Source: Streptomyces calvus (GTDB lineage Bacteria; Actinomycetota; Actinomycetes; Streptomycetales; Streptomycetaceae). Taken from it: a DNA stretch of 64,000 nucleotides. The DNA is taken from assembly GCF_006782915.1 (NCBI RefSeq), contig NZ_VCNP01000030.1, positions 1 to 64,000 of the forward strand. Reading direction: 5' to 3'. The position numbers were made by a program, and so were the translations under genes. The notes under the pieces were generated by a model. The model made no database searches. It saw nothing but the letters and a program-made list of their open reading frames with translations, and was not told the DNA's origin. Shown piece by piece: positions 1 through 7,469 of the stretch. Each line of letters opens with the position of its first letter. Position 1 is the first letter of the stretch.

Positions 1-75
1 CCTCGGACCGGCGCGGAATAGGGGGCTTCAGTGGCGGGGGCGTGGACGCGCCAGTCGCTGCGGGCGGACACCCCC
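1..75 (+). repeat. Left copy of a ~75-bp dispersed inverted repeat
   Basis: The sequence from the first base to about 75 recurs in reverse complement at 4497-4573. Shared blocks include CGGACCGGCGCGGAAT and GACGCGCCAGTCGCTGCGGG, with differences mainly in a G-rich middle. The match begins at the window edge, so it may extend further left. No coding function is seen. Confidence 0.8.
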
Positions 76-85
76 ACCCCACCCC

Positions 86-380
86 CTCCGCACCGTGCGC
101 GACCGTCCCGTCGGGCGATCGGGCAGTCTCCGCGCGGTGCGCGATCGTCCCGTCGGGCGATCGGGCAGCCTCCGCACCGTGGGCGATCGTTCCGTCGGCC
201 GATCGGGCCCCTCCGCGCGGTGCGCGACCGTCCCGTCGGGCGATCGGGCGCCCTCCGCGCCGTGGGCGATCGTTCCGCCGGTCGATCGGGCACTCTCCGC
301 CCACCGTGCGCGATCGTTCCGTCGGCCGATCGGGCACCTCCGCGCCGTGGGCGATCGTTCCGTTGGGCGCTCGCTCTCGC
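86..380. repeat. ~42-bp tandem repeat, about seven degenerate copies
   Basis: The block starting CTCCG recurs at 86, 128, 170, 211, 253, 295 and 338, a period of 41-43 bp. Each unit contains GCGATCGT(T/C)CCGTCGG(C/G)CGATCGGGC or a close variant and is rich in CGATCG-type palindromes. It lies directly 3' of the DeoR-type gene. Overlapping reading frames here look like repeat translations. I see no gene in 1-390. Confidence 0.85.
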
Positions 381-390
381 CGGTCGGGTG

Positions 391-1344
391 TTATCTGCGG
401 CGCAGGTCCGCCACCCGGGCGGATCGCTGCTGTTCGGGGGCCTGGCCCTGCTCGCCGGCGGGTCCCAGTGCTACGGCCGTACGCAGGCCCTGTCGGCGTG
501 GGCCCGGGAGCGGTACGTCACGGCGCTGGCGGACCCCGGCCGGACCGCCGCCCTCATTTCCCGCGGCCCCGGCTACGGCGATCTGTACGCCCTGGTCGGC
601 CAGCGCCTGCAACTCCGTACCGGCCCGGTCGTCGTGCGCGGGTGGTTCGTCCGTCACCAGACGTGTGATCAGGTCCGTCGGCACCGTCTGGAACATGGTG
701 TCCGTTCCGAGCTTGGTGTGGTCGGCGAGGACGACCACCTCGGCCGCGGCCTGCACCAGTGCCCGGTCGACCGACGCCGACAGCATGTTGGACGTGGACA
801 GCCCCCGTTCGGCGGTCAGGCCGCTTCCGGAGAGGAACGCCCTGGACACCCGCAGGCCCTGGAGGGACTGCTCGGCTCCGCTGCCGACGAGGGCGTAGTT
901 CGAACCGCGGAGCGTACCGCCGGTCATCACGACCTCGACCCGGTTGGCGTGGGCCAAGGCCTGGGCGACCAGGAGGGAGTTGGTGACCACGGTCAGCCCG
1001 GGGACCCGGGCCAGCCGGCGGGCCAGCTCCTGCGTGGTGGTACCCGCGCCGACCACGATCGCCTCGCCCTCTTCCACGAAGCTCGCGGCGAGGTCGGCGA
1101 TGGCGGTCTTCTCGGCGGTCGCGAGATGTGACTTCTGCGGAAAGCCGGACTCCCGCGTGAAACCGCCCGGCAGTACCGCACCGCCGTGCCGGCGGTCGAG
1201 GAGTCCTTCTGCCTCCAGCGCGCGCACGTCCCGCCGTACGGTCACTTCGGAGGTCTGGACGACGCGGGCGAGTTCACGGAGCGACACGGCCCCGTTCGCT
1301 CGCACCATTTCGAGGATCAATTGGCGACGTTCTGCAGCGAACAC
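391..1344 (-). CDS. deoR: DeoR-family transcriptional regulator
   Basis: A 317-residue DeoR-type repressor. Residues 1-55 form the winged helix-turn-helix (EMVRANGAVSLRELARVV then TSEVTVRRDVRALEAEG), which matches the DeoR signature. Residues about 75-240 form the sugar-phosphate isomerase-like sensor domain (VVGAGTTTQELA, VVTNSLLVAQAL, MTGGTLRGSNYALVG). The last ~60 residues are Arg/Pro-rich and poorly conserved-looking, so the true C-terminus may be less defined. The start is GTG at 1344, with no clear Shine-Dalgarno. It neighbours nucleoside salvage genes, so it is a candidate regulator of them, with a phosphosugar such as deoxyribose- or ribose-phosphate as possible effector (inference). 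Its own upstream region lacks the CTACGCGCGTAG palindrome found before the salvage genes. Confidence 0.88.
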   Translation of the reverse strand: MFAAERRQLILEMVRANGAVSLRELARVVQTSEVTVRRDVRALEAEGLLDRRHGGAVLPGGFTRESGFPQKSHLATAEKTAIADLAASFVEEGEAIVVGAGTTTQELARRLARVPGLTVVTNSLLVAQALAHANRVEVVMTGGTLRGSNYALVGSGAEQSLQGLRVSRAFLSGSGLTAERGLSTSNMLSASVDRALVQAAAEVVVLADHTKLGTDTMFQTVPTDLITRLVTDEPPAHDDRAGTELQALADQGVQIAVAGAAGNEGGGPAGVRQRRDVPLPGPRRQGLRTAVALGPAGEQGQAPEQQRSARVADLRRR

Positions 1345-1376
1345 GAAACTGACAGTAACGCCAGCGACCGTCTGCT

Positions 1377-1395
1377 TTCAGCAGTTTGCGCTGAA
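1377..1395. promoter_or_regulatory. Inverted repeat upstream of the DeoR-type gene
   Basis: TTCAGC-N7-GCTGAA lies 32-51 nt upstream of the GTG start and is preceded by a small CTGCT-N3-AGCAG hairpin at 1372-1384. It could be an autoregulatory operator; this is position-based inference only. Confidence 0.35.
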
Positions 1396-1454
1396 TAGCA
1401 GAAGTTGTTCGCACCCGCCCGCACCAAGTGGTATAAGCCCTCGACGAGCTGCCG

Positions 1455-2903
1455 TCAGGCCTCCGCGCCGGTCTTGCGCGTGTGCAACTGCCGTGCCACC
1501 TCGGCGATCGAGCCGGACAGCGACGGGTACACGGTGAAGGCGTTGGCGATCTGTTCGACGGTCAGATTGTTGTCGACCGCGATCGAGATCGGGTGGATGA
1601 GTTCCGAGGCGCGCGGCGCCACGACCACACCGCCGACGACGATGCCCGTGCCCGGCCGGCAGAAGATCTTGACGAAGCCGTCGCGGATGCCCTGCATCTT
1701 CGCCCGCGGGTTCCGCAGCAGCGGCAGCTTCACGACCCGCGCGTCGATCTTGCCCGCGTCGACGTCGGCCTGGGAGTAGCCGACGGTGGCGATCTCGGGG
1801 TCGGTGAACACGTTGGACGAGACGGTCTTCAGGTTCAGCGGGGCCACCGCGTCGCCGAGGAAGTGGTACATGGCGATGCGGCCCTGCATGGCGGCCACGG
1901 AGGCGAGGGCGAAGACACCGGTCACGTCACCGGCGGCGTACACGCCGGGCGCCGTGGTGCGCGAGACCTTGTCCGTCCAGATGTGGCCCGACTCCCGCAG
2001 CCGGACACCGGCCTCCTCCAGACCCATGCCCTCGGAGTTCGGGATGGCGCCGACGGCCATCAGGCAGTGCGAGCCGGTGATGACCCGGCCGTCGGCCAGC
2101 GTCACCTCCACCCGGTCCCCGACCCGCTTCGCGGACTGCGCCCGGGACCGTGCCATGACGTTCATGCCGCGCCGCCGGAAGACGTCCTCCAGGACCGCGG
2201 CGGCGTCCGGGTCCTCGCCGGGCAGCACCCGGTCGCGGGACGACACGAGCGTCACCTTCGACCCCAGCGCCTGGTAGGCGCCGGCGAACTCGGCGCCGGT
2301 GACGCCGGAACCGACCACGATCAGCTCCTCGGGGAGCTCGTCGAGGTCGTACACCTGGGTCCAGTTCAGGATGCGCTCGCCGTCGGGGCGGGCGTCCGGC
2401 AGCTCGCGCGGGTGTCCGCCGGTGGCGATCAGCACGGCGTCCGCGGTGAGCGTCTCCTCGCTGCCGTCCGCGGCGCGCACCACGACCTTGCGCGACCCGT
2501 CGAGCGCCTGCATGCCCTCGAGCCGGCCGCGTCCGCGCATCACCCGGGCGCCCGCGCGCGTCACGGACGCGGTGATGTCGTGCGACTGGGCCAGCGCCAG
2601 CCGCTTCACGCGCCGGTTCACCTTGCCCAGGTCGACGCCGACCACCCGGGCGGCCTGCTCCATGGGCGGGGTGTCGTCGGCGACGATGATGCCGAGTTCC
2701 TCGTACGAGGAGTCGAAGGTGGTCATCACCTCGGCCGTGGCGATCAGGGTCTTGGACGGCACGCAGTCGGTCAGCACCGACGCCCCGCCCAGGCCGTCGC
2801 AGTCGACGACGGTCACCTCCGCGCCGAGCTGCGCGGCGACCAGCGCCGCTTCGTATCCGCCGGGTCCGCCACCGATGATCACGATCCGAGTCACGTACTC
2901 CAT
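1455..2903 (-). CDS. lpdA: LpdA-type NAD(P)H quinone reductase (flavoprotein disulfide reductase fold)
   Basis: A 482-residue FAD protein from ATG 2903; a start at the internal GTG giving MTRIVIIGGG is equally plausible. The N-terminal FAD motif is IGGGPGGYEAA, the pyridine-nucleotide motif is GSGVTGAEFAGAYQALG, the second FAD motif is YAAGDVTG, and the dimerisation domain begins near VFTDPEIATVGYS. The redox motif reads GGASVLTDCVPSKT, so the first of the two active Cys is absent. The C-terminal His of the usual HAHPT-type His-Glu pair is replaced (VYPSLSGSIAE). These are the changes known in Mycobacterium tuberculosis LpdA, a quinone reductase rather than a lipoamide dehydrogenase. It is transcribed toward the DeoR-type gene. 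Confidence 0.88.
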   Translation of the reverse strand: MEYVTRIVIIGGGPGGYEAALVAAQLGAEVTVVDCDGLGGASVLTDCVPSKTLIATAEVMTTFDSSYEELGIIVADDTPPMEQAARVVGVDLGKVNRRVKRLALAQSHDITASVTRAGARVMRGRGRLEGMQALDGSRKVVVRAADGSEETLTADAVLIATGGHPRELPDARPDGERILNWTQVYDLDELPEELIVVGSGVTGAEFAGAYQALGSKVTLVSSRDRVLPGEDPDAAAVLEDVFRRRGMNVMARSRAQSAKRVGDRVEVTLADGRVITGSHCLMAVGAIPNSEGMGLEEAGVRLRESGHIWTDKVSRTTAPGVYAAGDVTGVFALASVAAMQGRIAMYHFLGDAVAPLNLKTVSSNVFTDPEIATVGYSQADVDAGKIDARVVKLPLLRNPRAKMQGIRDGFVKIFCRPGTGIVVGGVVVAPRASELIHPISIAVDNNLTVEQIANAFTVYPSLSGSIAEVARQLHTRKTGAEA

Positions 2904-2999
2904 TGTCCCGCACACTTCACCGTGCGACCGCCCGGGGGCCCCGGCCGTGGCCCCGCCGTTACCGGAGGTGCCCGCCCGCCGCTGCCGTACCCTTCCCCC

Positions 3000-3446
3000 A
3001 TGTCGCTCTACGCCGCGTACGCCGGCAACCTCGACGCGCGGCTCATGTCCCGCCGCGCACCGCACTCGCCGCTGCGCGCCACCGGCTGGCTGAACGGGTG
3101 GCGGCTGACGTTCGGGGGCGAGAGCCTGTGGCAGGGCCGGGAGGGTGCGCTGGCCACGCTCGTCGAGGACCCGATCTCGCAGGTGTTCGTGGCCCTCTAC
3201 GACATCGCCCCGATGGACGAGGAGCCCCTGGACCGCTGGGAGGGCGCGGGCGACCTGGACCTCTACCGCCGCACCCGGGTCCGCGTGCACACCCTGGACG
3301 GCGAGGAGCCGGCCTGGACGTACGTCCTGAACTCCTACGAGGGCGGCCTGCCCTCCGCCCGCTACCTGGGCGAGATCGCCGACGCCGCCGAGTCCGCGGG
3401 CGCGCCCCACGACTACGTGATGGAGCTGCGCAAGCGCCCCTGCTGA
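3000..3446 (+). CDS. Gamma-glutamylcyclotransferase-like (AIG2/GGCT fold) protein
   Basis: A 148-residue protein from ATG 3000. The N-terminus SLYAAYAGNLD resembles the YGSN-type loop that binds the gamma-glutamyl group in GGCT-fold proteins. WLNGWRLTF and VFVALYDIAPMDEEPLDRWEG follow the family pattern, and the length is usual for small GGCT proteins. The gene is divergent from lpdA, 96 bp away. The substrate is not predictable from sequence; gamma-glutamyl peptide cyclisation or amine repair is the family role. Confidence 0.75.
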   Translation: MSLYAAYAGNLDARLMSRRAPHSPLRATGWLNGWRLTFGGESLWQGREGALATLVEDPISQVFVALYDIAPMDEEPLDRWEGAGDLDLYRRTRVRVHTLDGEEPAWTYVLNSYEGGLPSARYLGEIADAAESAGAPHDYVMELRKRPC

Positions 3447-3501
3447 GGCCGCTCGGTCGGAAACGACAAGACAACGATCGGCAACCCGTGCACTCCGGCA
3501 T

Positions 3502-3513
3502 CTACGCGCGTAG
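3502..3513. promoter_or_regulatory. Nucleoside-regulon palindrome CTACGCGCGTAG (PNP gene)
   Basis: A perfect 12-bp palindrome whose last base is 24 nt before the GTG start of the purine nucleoside phosphorylase. Identical copies precede deoC, add and the importer-cdd-deoA operon. TACCCT, a possible -10 box, sits between it and the start codon, so the site would overlap the promoter. Confidence 0.75.
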
Positions 3514-3537
3514 GCGAATACCGGCTACCCTCGTCGC

Positions 3538-4362
3538 GTGAACGCTTCTCTTCTTCCGGACGACATCCAGGGCGACCCCTACGCCGCAGCCGACGCCGCC
3601 GCCGCGCGCCTGCGCGAACTCACGGGCGCCGAGACCCACGACGTCGCCCTCGTGATGGGCTCCGGCTGGGCTCCGGCCGTGGACGCCCTCGGTGCCCCCG
3701 AGGCCGAGTTCCGGGTCACGGAGCTGCCCGGCTTCCCGCCGCCGGCGGTCGAGGGCCACGGAGGCACGGTCCGCTCGTACCGGATCGGCGCCAAGCGCGC
3801 CCTGGTCTTCCTGGGCCGCACCCACTACTACGAGGGCCGCGGCGTGGCCGCCGTCGCCCACGGCGTGCGCACCGCGGTGGCGGCGGGCGCGAAGACGGTC
3901 GTGCTGACGAACGGCTGCGGCGGCCTGCGCGAGGGCATGCGCCCCGGCCAGCCGGTCCTCATCAGCGACCACATCAACCTCACGGCCACCTCCCCCATCG
4001 TCGGCGCCAACTTCGTCGACCTCACCGACCTCTACTCCCCCCGCCTGCGCGCCCTGTGCAAGGAGATCGACGCCACCCTGGAGGAGGGCGTCTACGCCCA
4101 GTTCCCGGGCCCGCACTACGAGACCCCGGCCGAGATCCGCATGGCCCGCGTCATCGGCGCGGACCTCGTCGGCATGTCCACGGTCCTGGAGGCCATCGCC
4201 GCACGCGAGGCGGGCGCGGAGGTCCTGGGCATCTCGCTGGTCACCAACCTGGCCGCGGGCATGACGGGCGAGCCCCTCAACCACGAGGAGGTCCTCCAGG
4301 CAGGCCGCGACTCCGCCACCCGCATGGGCTCCCTGCTGGCCCAGGTCCTCGGCCGCCTGTAA
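3538..4362 (+). CDS. Purine nucleoside phosphorylase (trimeric PNP/MTAP class)
   Basis: A 274-residue PNP that splits purine (deoxy)nucleosides with phosphate to base and (deoxy)ribose-1-phosphate. Phosphate-site motifs are visible: [10 protein letters not shown] near residue 40, VEGHGG near 73, and [10 protein letters not shown] near 91. TNGCGGL near 122 and ADLVGMSTV near 205 are typical of the trimeric class. GTG 3538 is used and has little room for a ribosome binding site, so a short or absent leader is likely. It is followed after 362 bp by the phosphomutase that can isomerise its product; a strong terminator appears only after that gene, which suggests a two-gene operon. Confidence 0.93.
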   Translation: MNASLLPDDIQGDPYAAADAAAARLRELTGAETHDVALVMGSGWAPAVDALGAPEAEFRVTELPGFPPPAVEGHGGTVRSYRIGAKRALVFLGRTHYYEGRGVAAVAHGVRTAVAAGAKTVVLTNGCGGLREGMRPGQPVLISDHINLTATSPIVGANFVDLTDLYSPRLRALCKEIDATLEEGVYAQFPGPHYETPAEIRMARVIGADLVGMSTVLEAIAAREAGAEVLGISLVTNLAAGMTGEPLNHEEVLQAGRDSATRMGSLLAQVLGRL

Positions 4363-4390
4363 ACCAGGGACGTACGCCGCCCCTCAACTA

Positions 4391-4485
4391 CCAGGGACGG
4401 CGACACAGACACGTACGGCGGCAATCGTCCCCCCGGGGAACACGATCCCCCACCGGGGACGGCGGCACGGACGCGTACGGCGGGA
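4391..4485. repeat. Two-copy ~30-bp direct repeat in the PNP-mutase gap
   Basis: GGGACGGCGACACAGACACG (from about 4394) recurs with few changes as GGGGACGGCGGCACGGACGC (from about 4456), each followed by GTACGGCGG. The rest of 4363-4724 is C-rich low-complexity DNA plus the inverted-repeat copy; no gene is seen. Confidence 0.6.
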
Positions 4486-4496
4486 AGGGGCCGGGG

Positions 4497-4573
4497 CGGG
4501 GGTGTCCGCCCGCAGCGACTGGCGCGTCAACGCCCCCACCCCCTCCCACACCCCATTCCGCGCCGGTCCGAGG
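4497..4573 (-). repeat. Right copy of the ~75-bp dispersed inverted repeat
   Basis: Reverse complement of the element at 1-75. The two copies bracket the deoR-lpdA-GGCT-PNP block in inverted orientation, so recombination between them could invert about 4.4 kb. Confidence 0.8.
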
Positions 4574-4724
4574 ACGGACACCCCCGCCCCGGCCCCGACC
4601 CACCACCGACCCCAGGCACTACCCCAGCCCCCACCGAACAGCCCTCCGCGCCGCAGGCACCCACCCCGCACCCCCACCGACCCGCACCCCTGACGATCGA
4701 CGAACGAGAGAGGCCGATCACCCA

Positions 4725-6374
4725 GTGCAACACGACGCCCTCATCGCACAGGCCCAGGCGTGGCTGGCCGAGGACCCCGACCCGGACACCCGCGAGGAAC
4801 TCGCCCGCCTCATCGACGCCGGGGACCACGCCGAGCTCGCCGCCCGCTTCGCCGGCACCCTCCAGTTCGGCACCGCCGGCCTCCGCGGCGAACTGGGCGC
4901 GGGCCCGATGCGCATGAACCGCTCCGTCGTCATCCGCGCCGCCGCCGGCCTCGCCGCGTACCTCAGGAAGCACAGCCCCACCGGGGCGGACGGCACGCCC
5001 GGCCTCGTCGTCATCGGCTACGACGCCCGCCACAAGTCGGCCGACTTCGCCCGCGACACCGCCGCCGTCATGACCGGCGCGGGCCTCAGGGCAGCCGTCC
5101 TGGACCGCCCCCTCCCGACTCCCGTCCTCGCCTTCGCCATACGGCATCTCGGCGCCGTCGCGGGCGTGGAGGTCACCGCCAGCCACAACCCGCCCCGCGA
5201 CAACGGCTACAAGGTGTACCTCGGCGACGGCTCGCAGATCGTCCCTCCGGCGGACGCCGAGATCGCCGCCGAGATCGCGGCCGTCCCCGCCCTCAGCACG
5301 GTCGACCGCCCCACCGAGGGCTGGGAGGTCCTCGACGACACCGTCCTGGACGCCTATCTGGCCCGCACGGACGCCGTCCTCGCCGAGGGCTCGCCCCGCA
5401 CCGCCCGTACCGTCTACACGGCGATGCACGGCGTCGGCAAGGACGTCCTGCTCGCCGCCTTCGCCCGCGCCGGCTTCCCCGCCCCGGTCCTCGTGGCCGA
5501 GCAGGCCGAGCCCGACCCGGAGTTCCCCACCGTCGCGTTCCCCAACCCGGAGGAGCCCGGCGCGATGGACCTGGCGTTCGCGAAGGCCCGTGAGACGGAT
5601 CCCGACCTGGTCATCGCCAACGACCCGGACGCCGACCGGTGCGCCGCCGCCGTGAAGGACGGCGCCGACTGGCGCATGCTGCGCGGCGACGAGGTCGGTG
5701 CGCTGCTCGCCGCGCACCTGGTCCGCCGTGGAGCGACCGGCACGTTCGCCGAGTCGATCGTGTCGTCCAGCCTGCTCGGCCGCATCGCCGAGAAGGCCGG
5801 CCTGCCGTACGAGGAGACGCTGACCGGCTTCAAGTGGATCGCCAGGGTCGAGGGCCTGCGCTACGGCTACGAGGAGGCCCTCGGCTACTGCGTCGACCCG
5901 GACGGCGTGCGCGACAAGGACGGCATCACGGCGGCGCTGCTCCTCACCGAGCTGGCCTCGGAACTGAAGGCGGAGGGCCGCACGCTTCTCGACCTCCTGG
6001 ACGACCTGGCCGTGGAGCACGGTCTGCACGCCACCGACCAGCTGTCGGTCCGCGTGCAGGACCTCTCGCTGATCGCGTCGGCGATGCGCCGCCTGCGCGA
6101 GCAGCCGCCCACCGAGCTGGCGGGCCTGCGTGTCACCGGCGCCGAGGACCTGACGGAGGGCACGGACGCGCTGCCGCCCACCGACGGTCTGCGCTACACC
6201 TTGGACGGCGCCCGGGTCGTGGTCCGTCCGAGCGGCACGGAGCCGAAGCTGAAGTGCTACCTGGAGGTGGTGGTCCCGGTGGCCTCGCGGGAGGACCTGC
6301 CCGGTGCCCGCTCGACGGCGACGGCGCTCCTGGAGAGGCTCAAGCAGGACCTGTCCGTAGCAGCCGGCATCTGA
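4725..6374 (+). CDS. Phosphohexomutase family protein (phosphomanno/phosphogluco/phosphopentomutase)
   Basis: A 549-residue alpha-D-phosphohexomutase. GTG 4725 was chosen because GAGAGAGG lies about 9 nt upstream. The family domains are present: GTAGLRGELGAG near residue 45, the phosphoserine loop TASHNPPRDNGY near 153, the metal loop NDPDADR near 297, the sugar-binding loop GFKWIARVEG near 368, and a C-terminal phosphate loop VRPSGTEPKLK near 502. The ~550-residue length is that of PGM2/phosphopentomutase-like members. Next to PNP and deoC, conversion of (deoxy)ribose-1-phosphate to the 5-phosphate is a reasonable role, but a hexose substrate cannot be excluded. Confidence 0.88.
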   Translation: MQHDALIAQAQAWLAEDPDPDTREELARLIDAGDHAELAARFAGTLQFGTAGLRGELGAGPMRMNRSVVIRAAAGLAAYLRKHSPTGADGTPGLVVIGYDARHKSADFARDTAAVMTGAGLRAAVLDRPLPTPVLAFAIRHLGAVAGVEVTASHNPPRDNGYKVYLGDGSQIVPPADAEIAAEIAAVPALSTVDRPTEGWEVLDDTVLDAYLARTDAVLAEGSPRTARTVYTAMHGVGKDVLLAAFARAGFPAPVLVAEQAEPDPEFPTVAFPNPEEPGAMDLAFAKARETDPDLVIANDPDADRCAAAVKDGADWRMLRGDEVGALLAAHLVRRGATGTFAESIVSSSLLGRIAEKAGLPYEETLTGFKWIARVEGLRYGYEEALGYCVDPDGVRDKDGITAALLLTELASELKAEGRTLLDLLDDLAVEHGLHATDQLSVRVQDLSLIASAMRRLREQPPTELAGLRVTGAEDLTEGTDALPPTDGLRYTLDGARVVVRPSGTEPKLKCYLEVVVPVASREDLPGARSTATALLERLKQDLSVAAGI

Positions 6375-6382
6375 CGAACCCC

Positions 6383-6418
6383 GGGGTGGGCGGAGACCAC
6401 ACGACCTCCGCCCACCCC
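6383..6418. terminator. Bidirectional hairpin terminator after the phosphomutase
   Basis: GGGGTGGGCGGAG (6383-6395) pairs perfectly with 6406-6418 around a 10-nt loop, 8 nt after the mutase stop and between convergent genes. Confidence 0.8.
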
Positions 6419-6454
6419 GCCGCTCTCAACCCACCGCCAACAGCACCCCGCGCA

Positions 6455-6578
6455 CAGCCCACCGCGCCGGCAGAACCCCACTCCCAGCCCACCGGGCCGA
6501 CAAACCCACTCTCAGCCCACCGGGCCGGCAGAACCCCACTCCCAGCCCACCGGGCCGGAAGCCCTCCGCTCTCAGCCC
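6455..6578. repeat. ~30-bp tandem repeat
   Basis: CAGCCCACCG(G/C)GCCGGCAGAA-type units start at 6455, 6485, 6513, 6543 and 6573, a period of 28-30 bp. The array runs into the last codons of the PH-domain gene. Confidence 0.75.
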
Positions 6579-7270
6579 ACCGCCAGCAACACAGCCAGCA
6601 GCACCGCTCCCGCCACTGCCGGCGCCGCGATCTCGTACGCCCAGCGCACGGTCACCTCGCCCTGCGCGGCCTCCGCCTCCTGCCGCCGTTCGTGCAGTTC
6701 GCGCATCTCGTCCATCGCCCGGTCGCTCTCGGCCCGCCGGGGCCCGTCGGGCACGCTTCCGGGTCCGTACGCGCCGGCGCCGCCCCGGCCCCGCCCGCCC
6801 TGGTCGCCGCGGGCGGCCTGCGCCGCTGCCCGTGCTTCCTGCCGGGCGGCCCTGTTGCGTGCGCGCAGCGAGACGGGGAGCGCCCAGAGCTGGTACTTGG
6901 CGCCGGATTCGGTGAGGACCTCGTTGGAGAACCCGGACCTGAGCGAGGCGACCCGGCCCCAGGGCAGCACGATCACGCGGAACGGGTTGCGGATGCGCAG
7001 CCGGTCGTCGTTCACGTACACGGCGGGGCGCAGGGTGTAGGCGACGACGAGGGGGACGAGGAGCAGCATCACGGCGAGGGCCAGCCACGGGGTGCGGCCC
7101 TGGCCGGAGACGACGGCGTCGATGCCGAGCCAGGCGATGACGGCGAGCAGCAGCGCACCGCCGGCGAGGCCCGCGGGCGAGCGGTAGATCCGGTCCTGGT
7201 ACTGGGGTGCCGTGGGGCCGGAGGGCTTCGTGGGCTCCGGCTCCGGCGGCTGCTGCTCGGGGGTCGTCAT
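6572..7270 (-). CDS. PH-domain-containing integral membrane protein
   Basis: A 232-residue protein from ATG 7270. A proline-rich N-terminus is followed by two hydrophobic helices (about 35-55 and 62-80), then a bacterial PH-like domain (about 80-140: YTLRPAVYVNDDRLRIRNPF, VLPWGRVASLRSGFSNEV). A charged Gln/Arg/Ala linker and a C-terminal membrane helix (about 210-230) complete it. This layout is common in actinobacterial bPH_6-type proteins of unknown function. It ends inside a tandem repeat and is convergent with the phosphomutase. I cannot assign a specific role. Confidence 0.75.
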   Translation of the reverse strand: MTTPEQQPPEPEPTKPSGPTAPQYQDRIYRSPAGLAGGALLLAVIAWLGIDAVVSGQGRTPWLALAVMLLLVPLVVAYTLRPAVYVNDDRLRIRNPFRVIVLPWGRVASLRSGFSNEVLTESGAKYQLWALPVSLRARNRAARQEARAAAQAARGDQGGRGRGGAGAYGPGSVPDGPRRAESDRAMDEMRELHERRQEAEAAQGEVTVRWAYEIAAPAVAGAVLLAVLLAVG

Positions 7271-7317
7271 GCCCCCGATTCTGCACGACGCCTCGCGGGG
7301 CCCCGTACGCAGTGGAG

Positions 7318-7424
7318 GCCGGGCGGGATCCGGGCGTGGGGCCGGGCGGGATCCGGGCGTAGGGCCGGGCGGGATCCGGGCGTAGGGCCCGGCAGGATCC
7401 GGGCGTGGGGCCCGGCCGGATCCG
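7318..7424. repeat. 23-bp tandem repeat upstream of deoC
   Basis: GATCCGGGCGT(G/A)GGGCCGGG-type units have GATCC at 7327, 7350, 7373, 7396 and 7419, a strict 23-bp period. The array lies between the divergent PH-protein gene and deoC and ends about 20 bp before the deoC operator. Confidence 0.9.
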
Positions 7425-7444
7425 CTGCGGGGGCTGTACAGCCG

Positions 7445-7456
7445 CTACGCGCGTAG
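7445..7456. promoter_or_regulatory. Nucleoside-regulon palindrome CTACGCGCGTAG (deoC)
   Basis: A perfect palindrome 14 nt before the GTG at 7470. Its last three bases are part of TAGATAT, a good -10 candidate (7454-7460), which would put the transcript start at or next to the start codon. Confidence 0.75.
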
Positions 7457-7469
7457 ATATGCTCGTCTG

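Noticed and set aside
86..380. The 42-bp repeat as a CRISPR array
   Set aside because: Repeats are contiguous and degenerate with no unique spacers, and no cas gene is present.
2904..3410. N-terminal extension of the LpdA-type frame to position 3410
   Set aside because: The added residues are Arg/Gly-rich shadows antisense to the gamma-glutamylcyclotransferase-like gene; the FAD motif begins at once after ATG 2903.
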